The position numbers and the translations under genes were made by a program. Of a stretch of 64,000 nt of DNA, positions 49,164-60,791 are shown piece after piece. Position 1 is the first letter of the stretch, and every line of letters begins with the position of its first letter. Location: positions 930,001-994,000 of the forward strand of contig JADNRY010000004.1 of assembly GCA_015501585.1 (NCBI GenBank). Direction: 5' to 3'. The notes under the pieces were generated by a model that was not told where the DNA came from, made no database searches, and saw only the letters and a list, made by a program, of their open reading frames with translations. The stretch comes from Rhodocollybia butyracea. Its lineage: Eukaryota; Basidiomycota; Agaricomycetes; Agaricales; Omphalotaceae.

Positions 49164-50666
49164 CTAACATGAAGGAGATAAGGGCCTCACTGCAACCATA
49201 GCCTGCCGTGTCTCATCCCGAATTTCTTTCCATCTGTTTTCATATGTTGCTAGCAGCTCTTCATATTCATCTCTTTTCCTTTGGTCGCCTCGCATGGCAG
49301 TTCGAATAACAGCCCTCAAGACATAGATTCCCGCCACCCATTCCACTTCATCCTCCTCCCATACCGCGTCGCGGGCCATCATTTCAGAGAACGCCCTGCT
49401 CATGGCATACGAGTAGCCACTATTTTCGGCCTGTCCAGAAAGTCCCATATTTAGCATACCGAGTTCAAGTGCCGCAGCATGTATACGGGCCCACTGAATG
49501 TGTTCTTTCTTTCGTTGTCGATCGTTGGCTAGTCGCTGCATTTCGTCAGCGATAGATGAAGAAGAAGCAGCGGAAGAAGGACTTGGAAACCAGATAGAGT
49601 TCTTGCGAATTAGCATCTGTAAGGCTCTAGGACCTGCAAGAGGGCCAGAGACTCCAGCATGAACAATAGTTGGAGGAAACCGAGTAGATGCATCCAAGAA
49701 TCTGCGGAGACAAGCACGAGGGTCCCTGCTGAAGCTTAGTTCAGTAGTGACAGCTTCAAAAAGAGCATTAACAACTGGAGTCAGAGGAGTGGTCGAAGGA
49801 TTGGACATGACAAAGGATTGAATCATTGAAGCTAGGCTTGAAGCGTCGACCTGTGAAAAGGAATCCCGTAAAGTAGCCGTAGTGATCTGAAGGTTAACCG
49901 CCAGTTCCAAAGACGAGTGATGCTGACGTGGAGATTGCTGGTGCGATGTCTGCCTATGATTAGCCATCGGAGCACTACGGTGTACGGCTTCATATTGGAT
50001 TGGAGAAAGTAAGTTGGACTGCGTCGGACTTGCAGTGGCAGACTGAGAAGTTCCAGATGTTTGCGCGTAAGTTGGCGCTGCCACGTTCACTGTGTCCCAG
50101 CTGTTCAGCGCGTCGTTTTGGCCGCCACCCGAGATGGCATTAGTGTTGGCAGCTAAAGTAAATTGTTGTAAAGGTATTCGTCGGCATCTGAATTTCAATT
50201 ACCTTTTTCCATCGCTTTCTTCATAGACCGTGGCCTGCCTTCTAATTTCCTTCGAGTTCGGCCCACAGTGTTCTTGAACCAGTTGTATATTTGCTGTTTC
50301 ATGCTCATGAACTTCAAATCGCATTTTGATCAATCCCGCACACACCTCTTTGAACCTCGGTTCCGCCTCTTCCACATGAATAAACTCGTCGGGCAGTCCA
50401 AAGGTATTGATAAAGTCTTGAGCTTTCTCCAGCGCAAATTTCTTAGCATCTCCTCGAACAGATCCCGCGGTACGACGTTCAAACTCAGGCAAGTGGCTGA
50501 AGGTAACCAGATTGTTTTTGTGAAAGAGATGGATAAAGAGGGGACATGTCAGAACATTGCATAGAAGACGGATGTTATATTGATACCTTTTCAAGAAGAC
50601 AAGCTGCTGGTCGGAATAGGATTTCGGAAGCCTTCTCTGTCCAGATTGCCTGGGATCGCTCGACAT
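49164..50666 (-). CDS. Unrecognised protein with a homeodomain-like motif
   Basis: The minus-strand start MSSDPRQSGQ is at 50666 (an in-frame ATG at 50720 is possible). About four exons follow. Exon 1 ends YSDQQLVFLKR near 50586. Exon 2 reads HLPEFERRTAG ... LEKAQDFINTFGLPDEFIHV. After a 54-base intron exon 3 reads QIYNWFKNTVGRTRRKLEGR, which resembles helix 3 of a homeodomain (WFKN followed by basic residues). Exon 4 (about 50153-49164) is Ser/Gln/Pro-rich then helical, with AISGGGQNDALNSWDTVNVA and EEDEVEWVAGIYVLRAVIRT, ending RPLSPSC. A DNA-binding regulatory role is possible. I know similar Agaricomycete hypothetical proteins but no function for them. Confidence 0.6.
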
Positions 50667-50720
50667 TTCGAACAACGTTACAGGCTTACAGCACCAAGTT
50701 GGATTCATCAACAATCGCAA

Positions 50721-53652
50721 GCTTCGGCAATTGCCGGTTCTTTATTTACGTTGTCTTTTGCCATTTGGATTTCTTCAAAAAAAAATCCTACTTGGGTGAC
50801 TTTTATATTTGTTCCCCAGGTGCTGGCCAGAATTATTGTTTTCGATATCAGACATATCTGGAAAAACATGAAATCTAGATGCAGGATCGCAGGCTCTGTC
50901 AATCCTTAGCTGTACTCCGATACGAGTCCCTCATTAGCAACCTCACTGGCAACCTTTCAGCTTAGCTTCTCGATTTTCTAGTCGTCATCAGTCCAATGGA
51001 TAAAGAAAATTTATCTGTTCAACGAGCGCCCCAATTTCAGCAACGAGATAAATCGTAGGATGTACGACCATTGTCGTTTTCGCTTACCCCTCAAGCCTCA
51101 GGTCTCAATGAATTTAGAGGTTTGTACAGTACATTCCTTCCACTGCCCCTCAAAGAATCCTCCACGCTGAACGGGCTTGTCTATAGACTGCAGTACTTGA
51201 GACCTGCCACGGTCATAGAATTCCTTCGGAGGCGAGCCGACTTTTACCAGCGATTCAAGCATCATGTTGAATCCCCGCATAGCGGTGACAAGGAGTGCCC
51301 TATGCAGCGCCGTTTGCTTTGAATATTGTTGCGTTCCTATCGCAAAGCCTGCTATTGTTCGAGTTTTACAAACTGTCGTGACTCCATTTTCGGTCTTTCC
51401 AAAAACACACTACTAAGTTCTACATTAAATAGATTTGACTGTGTACCACTGTCGCCAGGCTCGCAGATATGGCAACTTCCACAAAGACATACGTACTCCA
51501 GTCGCATGGTGCAAAAAATGTCAGGCAAACCGAGAACATCAAACTCAGATTTTGCTACAGGGATCCGTTGACTCTACGATGCGTTTGAACGTCGTAATTA
51601 ATCTCATCACGCAGCGAAACGAGGTATCTACCAGTCTACCGCAGATGCAGATGGGGAGAAACATGTAGGACCACTGTGGCGAACTTTTCACAAACACCGG
51701 AAGCGAGCATCTACTTGCTTTATTTCCCTAAATTTTGTTATAGTGCAATGTAACAAGGCTAAGTGAGCTAGGCCTAATATGAGCGTTTATGAATACCAGT
51801 CTGAAGTGTATATTCTGCGTCCACTGGATATATTCATGCAACAACTGCCAGGTCGGAAATTCATCGATAGGTATCTGGATATGATATCTGTCAAGTCAAT
51901 ACTGATTATCTGCTTATTTTTTTGGCATCGTACAGCCGAGAAGCATGTCCTAGGGTCAGATCTACGATATTGAGAGCTGGCCTGCGACTCAGGTGTAGAG
52001 AGAAAAAAGTGTGTAGTGTGTTATCAAAAGGTAGAACTGTCGTTTTCAATATTTTGAGGACGAACTCCTTGCTCTTGCCATTTTTACTCATTCAATAGCT
52101 ATATCCCAAATACCATCTCCGCAGCGCGAGGATCGAAATCTCAGGTCATAAAGTTGTCCTCAACAGCGAAAGGCCCTCCTGGTTGAGAACAGACGCTTTG
52201 ATCCGCCAAGGTTTGACTGTTGGTCAGTAATTTATCAGAACATTTGGTTTAATTAGTCCGACTCTTCTCTTCCCAGGGTTCATCACGCAAGTCACCGTAT
52301 CTTTTTTTTGAACACTAACTAAATGTATGCATTACTTCAATTTACGGCCGACGAGCTGGCAGTGCCATGCCGAAACCAGGAGAGTCTGGAGAGACTTTCA
52401 GAGACCCGCGTGCACCCCGTAGCCCTGAGAAAGGTGAGGGGTTTGAATTCTCGAGTCTATTCGATAGGGGAACGTAGTTTTTGTTGGAAGCCCGGACACC
52501 GCCAGTGTTGATCAAGGAGTTAACACACGAACATAGCGACGAGGTTAGAGCATCAAGTAAATTCAGTAAATTCAATCTGGATGAAATTCGCCGCTCCGAG
52601 TCACGTTTAATGTTTAATCAGACAATTAATCAGATAACTCTTAGAGGACGCAAGTATGTGAATAATCTAAGCGACGGAATGCATATAGTAAGTATACGCA
52701 ACTTCAATCGATTGTGTCGATGCATCGAAAGTTTGACGTGTGAACGGGGGGTTACATGCAGTGCGCTCGAGGAAGTGGTTTTGAGAAGGGTGTATGCTAG
52801 CCATTGAGGAATATCGCGACTGTTCGGACCGTATGTACTTCTTCTTGAGCTCGAGATCACAAAGTCAATCGCAAATTGAAAAAAAAATTGTTAAGAATAG
52901 ACAAGGGGGTATATCAATTGGCTCGATGAAAGGATATGTGGATGACGGAATGCACAGAGATGGGAAGATTTGGACAAACGTAGATAAGTATGTAAAGAAC
53001 ATGTGAGTGCATTAAGCATTGCGGCTGCGTTCCTGTTGTAATTGCTCCGGGATCTCGAAGTGGACAATGGAATGAAGCAAGATAATTTAGTGGATGAAAT
53101 CAGGCAGTTTATGACGGCATATGTGGAGGCCAGTCTTAACAAGGTCCAAAGGGGTGGAAACAAAACTCACCATATACGAGGGAGATTTTGTCCGGAAGAG
53201 GCCTTTCTGAAAGATGTCACGTTTCAGAAACCGCGGGGACGGAGCAAGATCGCATATATACAGCAGGCTTCCGAAGTACAACAGCTGCAAAGAAATTTTC
53301 TCTGAGAGTTTACCGTTTAGGGCGAAGGTTGCTTTAGAAGTTTCTAATACAGGTGTGATGCAACAATCTGATTCTTGAAAGGTGCGGAGATCATGGCACA
53401 AGAACAGAGGTTGAAGATGACGGTACACCGGCAGCAGTACGGGTAATTCAAAAAATGGTGCCACGGCATTCTATCAACATTCAAGTTCCTATAGCGGGCA
53501 CGAAGGTATAGTGCATGGGAATGCGCTGTTAAGTAGATTTTTCGGCATGGAATCCAGCCGAATCATCAAAGCAAAAAGACGCGGAGATCCTGTCTGTAAA
53601 GGTTGTTGTTTCTTTACCCCCACATCATTCGCTCAGCTCCAGGCATCTCAAA
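50721..53652. other. Divergent intergenic region, 2.9 kb
   Basis: It lies between the minus-strand homeodomain-like gene and the plus-strand MADS-box gene, so it should hold both promoters. Open frames at 51071-51322, 52481-52807 and 53042-53305 and their antisense partners show no recognisable motif. No repeat was seen. Confidence 0.45.
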
Positions 53653-55482
53653 ATGGGACGAAGAAAAATAGAAATTCAGCCGATCACAGTGAGCTTCTGG
53701 TGCTGTCATAGTACGCTTCCTGCTAACAATAAGTCTATTACTTATTTTTATCGTTCTCGCTGATCTGGATAAACATAGCATGAGCGCAATCGAAGGTAAA
53801 TATATGGGTGCTTGATGATTTTGTACCTGCTCCCCCGACCTCCAAAGACTGTACGCTTATGCTAACCATGTCCTCAGTGTCACATTCTTGAAGGTGATTC
53901 GCCTGTTCGGAGCGGGCAACGAGAGAACAGTAGCCCCAGTTTCTGAAGTCCTCGAGCTGACCTTCACTCTAGAGGAAGCACGGGCTGTTTAAAAAAGCGT
54001 ATGAGCTTGGGGTGCTCTGCAGTGTTGATGTTGCGGTCATAATTTTTGGTACGTTTCGGCTCTTGTGTGCAAAACAAAAATTTAATTGCCTTATAGAGCA
54101 AAAGCCTGGCCACCATTTAAAGCTTTATCAATATTGCTCCTCTGACGTGCACGACATAGTGCAGCGACATATACATGTACGTTCAAGGTAACTCCAATGA
54201 TAATCCAGTCTCTAAGGGCTCTATTCAATTAGCACGACGGGGAGAAAGACACAAGAGGACCAGCTGATTTTTCGGGAATTCCTAACGTCAAGTTTGAAGA
54301 ATACGGAGAAGGCGGTGATGACGATGAAGTAGACGAGGACGAGGATGTGCCTCGAGGTGTAAAACGTCACCATGATGGGTACATAAAGCCAGAAGATATC
54401 TCACTCGACGTCGATGTACGTGACAAACTTCTTGTATCTGTCTCCGACTCTGATCCTTCCCAGTTGGGCTATGGTCACGTACCTGCGGCTCCCCCTTCGG
54501 TGTACGGAATGACTTCCAGCGTGCCACTATCTTCCGACCGTCATCTCCACCATCATAATTCACCTACAATGGCTAATAAGAAGACTCGATTCGCAGGAGG
54601 TAAGAAATTCTAGGCGTACATGTCCAGATCATTATCTCTGATACGTTTATTGCTATCAGAGTCCCCTTCTACTAGGAGCCCGAAGACCAGTTACCCGTAC
54701 GGTTCTTCTACCACAAGTCCGAATATTGGTCGAGACCAACATGGGCAAAACGCTTACAGCCACAGCTTTTTTCCCAATACAGCAGCCTCGCCGGCAACTT
54801 ATCAGGCAGAATCCAGTTTCGATACAACGCACCCATCAAAAGACTCTCGCAACAATACCAGCGGAACGCCCAACTACCCGCCTCGAAGTACAGCTTACGA
54901 TGCTGCGTTATACACGCCAGTTATCAGACAACAACAACAGGGTATTAATTCCGGGCAATCGTCTGGAAACGAAGCTTTCAAGTTCATAGACAAAGACCCC
55001 GCACGAAACCGTGCCCCGGCTACCTCAGCATCTGCTGTTCACATGGGAAATAATCTCGATTGGCCGAATTCTGGATATAGCTCTAATGTCACTCAAGGGA
55101 CTAGTAGGCGCAACCCGTTCTACTTTTCGCTTGGCTTCTGAACGACTCCATAGACAGCACGTCTCCACCAAGCGATACCACATGGCTTGATTTTTTATCG
55201 AATAGTCCTGCTCATGGGACCCATAGCGGAGGAAATGCTCCTCACGCCACTGGAAGGCGGAACTCCGAATCGCTGCTCTGGGAGCGTGGACCTAGTACAA
55301 GGAGCTCCCTAAGCGTTAACCCTTCTCTCCCTCGAAGCATGGCTATACTTGGTGATGGTGAGAGAAGATCTAGATTGAATTCATCGGGATCAGCAGGTGA
55401 AGATGTTGCCTCGGGTGGGAAACAGTTTGGAATGGGCGCGAGCATATCGAGTATAAAGCAAGAAAAAGATGCTGGAAGTTGA
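53653..55482 (+). CDS. MADS-box transcription factor, MEF2/Rlm1 type, 454 aa
   Basis: Eight exons: 53653-53688, 53779-53795, 53878-53893, 53973-54048, 54097-54176, 54233-54599, 54660-55103 and 55154-55482. They total 1365 bases with no internal stop. The MADS domain is split over the first four tiny exons: [23 protein letters not shown], then [20 protein letters not shown] and AVIIF, a strong match to the MEF2/Rlm1 class. The next exon ([20 protein letters not shown]) is the adjoining MEF2-like extension. The rest is acidic, then Ser/Thr/Gln/Pro-rich, typical of an activation region. In yeast and filamentous fungi Rlm1-type factors act downstream of the cell-wall-integrity MAP kinase; that role is inferred here. 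Exons as short as 16-17 bases make it easy to overlook. Part of exon 7 recurs as a fragment at 58003-58275. Confidence 0.88.
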
Positions 55483-56109
55483 GGATTTGGACGTTCTCTA
55501 AGTAGCTTTGACATCGTTTCGCACTTCGCACAGGGTAATACTAGTCCCTTGACGCGCACTTTATAGTATATACCTCTTGAATTATAGCACTATGTATTCT
55601 TACGATGCTCCGCGCACCGGGGATTAGACACGATCTATGGAAACTACAGACCAAACTTGAATATGCTCATTAGTTGGCACAAACACATACAAGTACGGAC
55701 TCAATTATATAGTAATCAAGCTTGATAAACCTAGCTTTGACCTTTCCTCTTTCAAATAAAGCGTGAGATCGGACCGAAACTTGTAAACTTCAGGCATTCC
55801 ATCAACTTGTTATCAACACAACATCTATACATCTAGCAGTAGTTCGACTCGGACAGGTAGACTCAACTCAGTAACTTTATTCACATAATGCCAGTATAAT
55901 GCTCAACCGGATAAACCCAAGGATCCAAGGATAATTCTGTAAGCAAAACCAGCAAATCCGGAAAAATCCAAGCGTCTGGGAAAATTCAAGAGCATCAATC
56001 CGTAAGCAAAAATGTGATAGAAAACTACTACTTATTTAGTGAGAACAGATATAAAACTGACATCGGATGGACGCGACCTTCTTACCATACTTCAGTTTTA
56101 CCACTATCC
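55483..56109. other. Intergenic between MADS-box gene and monooxygenase copy 1
   Basis: This is a presumed MADS 3' flank and monooxygenase promoter. It is mostly shared with 58300-58753. Nothing else is recognised. Confidence 0.5.
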
Positions 56110-57941
56110 ATGCATTCAGAGCCTTTTTTGAAATTGAAATTTCTCATTGTAAGCCGAATACTATTCTATACTATTGCGTTTCAGACATCACACATGCTAT
56201 CATCCAGGTCGGGGGTGGAATTGGTGGTTTATCAGTAGCGAATTCCCTGGCAAATGCAGGCCATGAAGTCACTGTACTCGAAGCCGCGGCTGTTCCAGGA
56301 GAAATTGGCGCGGGCCTCCAAATTGCTGCTAGTCTGTATGATTCCGTTGTCAAGAGGCTAGTATAATGCTCATTCCCTGATAGATGTATCTCGTGTTCTA
56401 ATACGTTGGGGGCTTTCATCGAAGTTGAAAGAGGTAGCTGAACTGGACAAGCCACAGTCTGTCTCCATCTATCGATGTCAGTATTACCAATAGTATTAAA
56501 ACAATTTTGAATCCCACAACCACTCGTTTCTTACTAGATGCGGACGGTGAAATGATTTCTTCTTTGCAGGCTGGTGAAGAGGAAGGTGAGAAGAGGTACG
56601 GAGCTCCCACTTATCATCTACATGTAAGTTTGATGTTTCAAAGTTCGGATAGGCCAGCTCATCATTTGACTTTCAGAGAAACGATCTTTACAAGATGCTA
56701 TATGACCTGGCAAAGCCTCGCATAATGATCCGCTTTGCAAGTAGGGTCACATCCGTCGATCCAACTGATCCATCTGTAGTCCTTCAGTCGGGAGAAAAAA
56801 TTACGGCAGACATTATCATCGGAGCTGACGGCATACGCAGTATCGTTCGTGATGCTGTCCTTGGCGGCCCACAGAAAGCGAAATATACTGGTGATTCAGC
56901 GTATCGGTGTATGTACTATGAGGCCCTTCGATCTTTGAGCCATTCAGAACTCATATTTGTAGTCCTAGTACCCACTGATGACATGAAATCCGACCCGGAC
57001 TTGCTCTCACTCATCAATGAACCCAGCCTTTTCGTATGGGCAGGTCCGCAGAAACACCTAGGCGCGTATGGAATTGTATGTAATATGTCTAACCTCCCAA
57101 ATTTGCACTGATTCCTCTCTAGAGGGGACAGAAAATCTTCAATGTTGCTGCTTGTGTAGAAGATGGAGACGAAGAAGCGAGTTATTCCTGGACAGCGAAA
57201 GGCGATACGGACAAGATGCGTGCTGAGTTCTCAGGATGGGAGCCACGGTAGGCGTCTGGCTTTGCATTTAAGCTTATATCTAAGATGAAAGTTAGGGTGG
57301 AGAAGTTGCTCGCCCTAGTTAAATCCCCACATGTCCTCAAGTACAAATTGATGGATTGTGTACCACTTAAAACATGGGTCCATCCGCACGGCCACGTTGT
57401 TTTACTGGGGGATGCTTGTCATCCTATGCTGGTGATTACATCGAGATCTTCTAAACTTCTTTGATTGACATTTTTCAAGCCTTACCGGGCCCAAGGAGCA
57501 GCAATGGCAGTACGTTACCTTTTCCGCTTTGAGGATCTTTGTCAACCTGTTCTTCAATAGATCGAAGATGCGGAGTGCTTAGGGAGGCTATTTTCCCATG
57601 TAACTAACCGAAAGCAGGTACCATTCTTATTGAGAGCTTACCAGGACATCCGTTTTGAACGAGCAACTCATACTCAACGGGTTTCGTCTGGTGCTCGAGA
57701 TGTATTACATCTTGCTGATGGGCCAGAGCAACAACTGCGCGATGCGAGGATGAGAGCGGGAGTAGAGGTACGTACGGCGCTCTCGGGAGGAGAAAACGTA
57801 TCTGCTGAGAAGCAGTTGATGGTGGAGCGTGCGATGAGAACTCGCGAAGAAGAGGATGATGCGCAGTTTGGCTATGATATTTCGCAAGTGACTGACAAAT
57901 GGTGGGAAGAGAATGGCTCAACCATTCTCCAGCTTGTTTAG
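56110..57941 (+). CDS. FAD-dependent monooxygenase, salicylate hydroxylase-like, copy 1, intact
   Basis: Group A flavoprotein hydroxylases insert one oxygen into aromatic substrates using FAD and NAD(P)H. Ten exons (56110-56148, 56208-56331, 56384-56476, 56538-56623, 56677-56908, 56963-57075, 57123-57247, 57296-57431, 57480-57509, 57561-57941) give 1359 bases and 452 residues. The FAD GxGxxG is VGGGIGGLSVANSLANAGHE. The GADGIRS motif and the second FAD motif GDACHPMLPYRAQGAAMAIE are present. NVSRVLIRWGL is assembled across an intron with a gtctgt donor. The C-terminus has a helical tail rich in Arg and Glu. The substrate is not predictable. Confidence 0.88.
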
Positions 57942-58753
57942 CATCTAGCTAGAACATAGAATACTTATGTAGAAATTAAATATACGGTCGCGCCACACCA
58001 TCAACCAGAATCCCGTTTCGATACAACACATTCATCAAAAGACTCTCGCAACAATACCACCGGAACGCCCAACTACCCGCCTCGAAGTACAGCTTACGAT
58101 GCTGCATTTTACACCCCAGTTATCGGACAACAACAACAGAGTATTCGTTCCGGGCAGTTGTTTGGAAACGGAGCTTTCAAGTTCAATAGACAAAGACCCC
58201 GCACGAAATCGTGCCCCAGCTACCTCAGCATCTGCTGTTCACATGGGAAATTGGCCTAACTCCCTCAGATATAGTTTTAATGTGTCTACTTTACGTTTGG
58301 CTAACACTGCAGCCCAGACTTAAATATGCTTATTAGCTGTTACAAATCACATATAAGTACAGACTCAGTTTCATAGTAATTAAGTTTGATAAACCTGGCT
58401 TTGACGTTTCCTCTTTCATATGAGTGAAGAGTGACAACCGAAATTTCAGGCATTGCATCAACTTGTCATCAACACAACATCTATAGAGTACATCTATTCG
58501 TCGGACTCTACTCGGACAAGTACTTAGGCGCTACTCAGTAACTTTATTCTCGTGATGCCAGTATAACTCTCAGCGGATAAATTCAAGGATAATTCCGTAA
58601 GCAAAACCAGCAAATCCGGAAAAATCTTAGCATCTGGGAAAATTCAAGAGAATAGATCCGTAAGCAAAAATGTCATGGAAAACTACTTATTCAGTGAGAA
58701 AAGATATAAAACTGACATCGAACAGATGCGACCTTCTTACCGTACTTCACCAC
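57942..58753. other. Spacer between the two monooxygenase copies, containing a MADS exon fragment
   Basis: 58003-58275 is a broken copy of part of MADS exon 7 (the [24 protein letters not shown] stretch is recognisable). A frameshift follows it, and the rest matches the upstream region of copy 1. Confidence 0.75.
58003..58275 (+). pseudogene. Fragment of MADS-box gene exon 7
   Basis: A direct copy of 54805-55090 with substitutions and small indels, lacking the DNA-binding domain. It marks the left edge of the right-hand duplication copy. Confidence 0.85.
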
Positions 58754-60578
58754 ATGCATTCAGAGCCTTTTTTGAAATTGAAATTCCTTATTGTAAGTCA
58801 AATGCGCTTGCGCATGCGTTTCAGACCTTAGGCATACTACCATCCAGGTCGGGGTGGAATCGGTGGTTTATCGGTAGCGAATTCCCTGGCAAATGCAGGT
58901 CATGAAGTCACTGTACTTGAAGCCGCGGCTGTTCCAGGAGAAATCGGTGCGGGCCTCCAAATTGCTGCAAGTCTGTATGATGTTGTTGTCAAGCTAGGAT
59001 AATGCTCATTCTTTGGTAGATGTCTCTCGTGTTCTAATTCGTTGGGGCTTTCATCGAAGCTGAAAGAGGTAGCTGAACTGGACAAGCCACAATCTGCCTG
59101 CATCTATCGATGTCAGTATTACTAGTACTGGTAACGATTTTGATCCCCACAACGACTTTCTTACTAGATGCGGATGGTGAAATGATTTCTTCCATGCAGG
59201 CTGATAGAGAGGAGGGTGAGAAGAGGTACGGAGCTCCCAGTTATCAGCTACATGTAAGTTTGATGTTTCAAAGTTCGGATAGGCCAGCTCATCATCTAAC
59301 CTTCAGAGAAACGATCTTCACAAGATGCTATATGACCTGGCAAAGCCTCGCATAATGATTCGCTTTGCAAGTAGGGTCACATCCGTCGATCCATCTGAAC
59401 CATCTGTAGTCCTCCAGTCGGGAGAAAAAATTGCGGCGGACGTTATCATTGGAGCTGACGGCATACGCAGTGTCGTTCGTGATGCTGTCCTTGGCGGCCC
59501 ACAGAAAGCGAAATACACCGGTGATTCTGCGTATCGGTGTATGTATACTATATGGTCTTTTGATCTTTGAGCCATTCTGAACAATATCTGTAGTCCTAGT
59601 GCCCACTGATGACATGAAATCCGACCCGGAGTTGCTCTCACTCATCAACGAACCCAAGCTTTTCATATGGGCAGGTCCGCAGAAACACATAGTCGCGTAC
59701 GGAATTGTGTGTAATATGTCTAATCTCTCATTTTTTGTGCTTATTTTTCTCCAGAGAGGACAGAAAATCTTCAACGTCGCTGCTTTTGTAGAAGATGGAG
59801 ACGAAGAAGCGAGTTATTCCTGGACAGCGAAAGGCGATACGGACAAGATGCGTGCTGATTTCGCAGGATGGGAGCCACGGTAAGCGTCTTGCTTTGTATT
59901 TAAGCTCATATCTAAGATGAAAGTAGGGTAGAGAAGTTATTCGCCCTAGTTAAATCCCCACATGTCCTGAAGTACAAATTGATGGATTGTGTGCCACTCA
60001 AAACTTGGGTCCATCCGCAAGGCCACGTGGTTTTACTGGGGATGCTTGTCATCCTATGCTGGTGATTACATCGAAACCTACTAGACGTCTTTGATTGACA
60101 TTTTTTTTTTTAGCCTTACCGGGCCCAAGGAGCAGCAATGGCAGTGCGTTACCGCCGTGTTTTTCGCTTTGAAGATCTTTGTCAACCTGTTCTTCAATAG
60201 ATCGAAGATGCGGAGTGCTTAGGGAGATTATTTTCTCATGTAACTAACAGAAAGCAGATACCCTTCTTATTGGATGCTTACCAGGACATCCGTTTCGAAC
60301 GAGCAACTCATACTCAACGGGTTTCGTCTGATGCTCGAGACATCTTTCATTTCTCTGATGGGCCAGAGCAACAACTGCGCGATGCGAGGATGAGAGCGGG
60401 AGTGGAGGTACGTACAGCGCTTTCGGGAGGAGAAAACGTATCTGCTGAGAAGCAGTTGATGGTGGAGCGTGCGACGAAAACTCGCGAAGACGAAGACGAC
60501 TTGCAGTTTGGCTATGATATTTCGCAAGTGACTGACAAATGGTGGGAAGAGAATGGCTCGACCATTCTCCAACTTTAG
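58754..60578 (+). pseudogene. FAD-dependent monooxygenase copy 2, three one-base frameshifts
   Basis: Exon by exon it parallels copy 1, with ADGEMISSMQADREEGEKRY, the GADGIRSVVRDAVLGGPQK block and the same C-terminus ending at 60576-60578. Three sites differ in frame. In the FAD GxGxxG codons (near 58851), in the RWGL codons (near 59043) and in the GDACHP codons (near 60037), a run of five G in copy 1 is four G here. Each shift alone would break the protein. Everything else is well conserved, so this is either a young pseudogene or an intact gene with homopolymer errors in the assembly. Confidence 0.8.
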
Positions 60579-60791
60579 TAGCTGGTGCATATGTTACTCC
60601 ATAATTTACAAATAATTTATTTTATATGAGAACGAGTATTCTCTTCTCAAAAGACTAGCTAGCTAGGCTAATAATTTATGTCGCGTTTTAGTGTCACGTG
60701 TTAAAGACGCGCGTTCCACACGATCACGCCTGTTGACTCTCACCGCGTCCACTGCAGAATCGATTTCAGAATTAATTACCCCTGCTGTTGG

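Larger units (their letters stand above)
54805..57960. repeat. Tandem duplication, left copy: MADS exon 7 tail plus FAD monooxygenase (partner 58003-60600)
   Basis: Base identity is obvious over the MADS exon 7 segment (54805-55090 against 58003-58275) and then from about 55640 onward against 58300 onward through the monooxygenase. The right copy lacks 55090-55640. Confidence 0.88.

Noticed and set aside
52481..53305. Several 70-110 codon frames in the MADS upstream region
   Set aside because: No motif, no consistent splice signals, and antisense frames are equally long.
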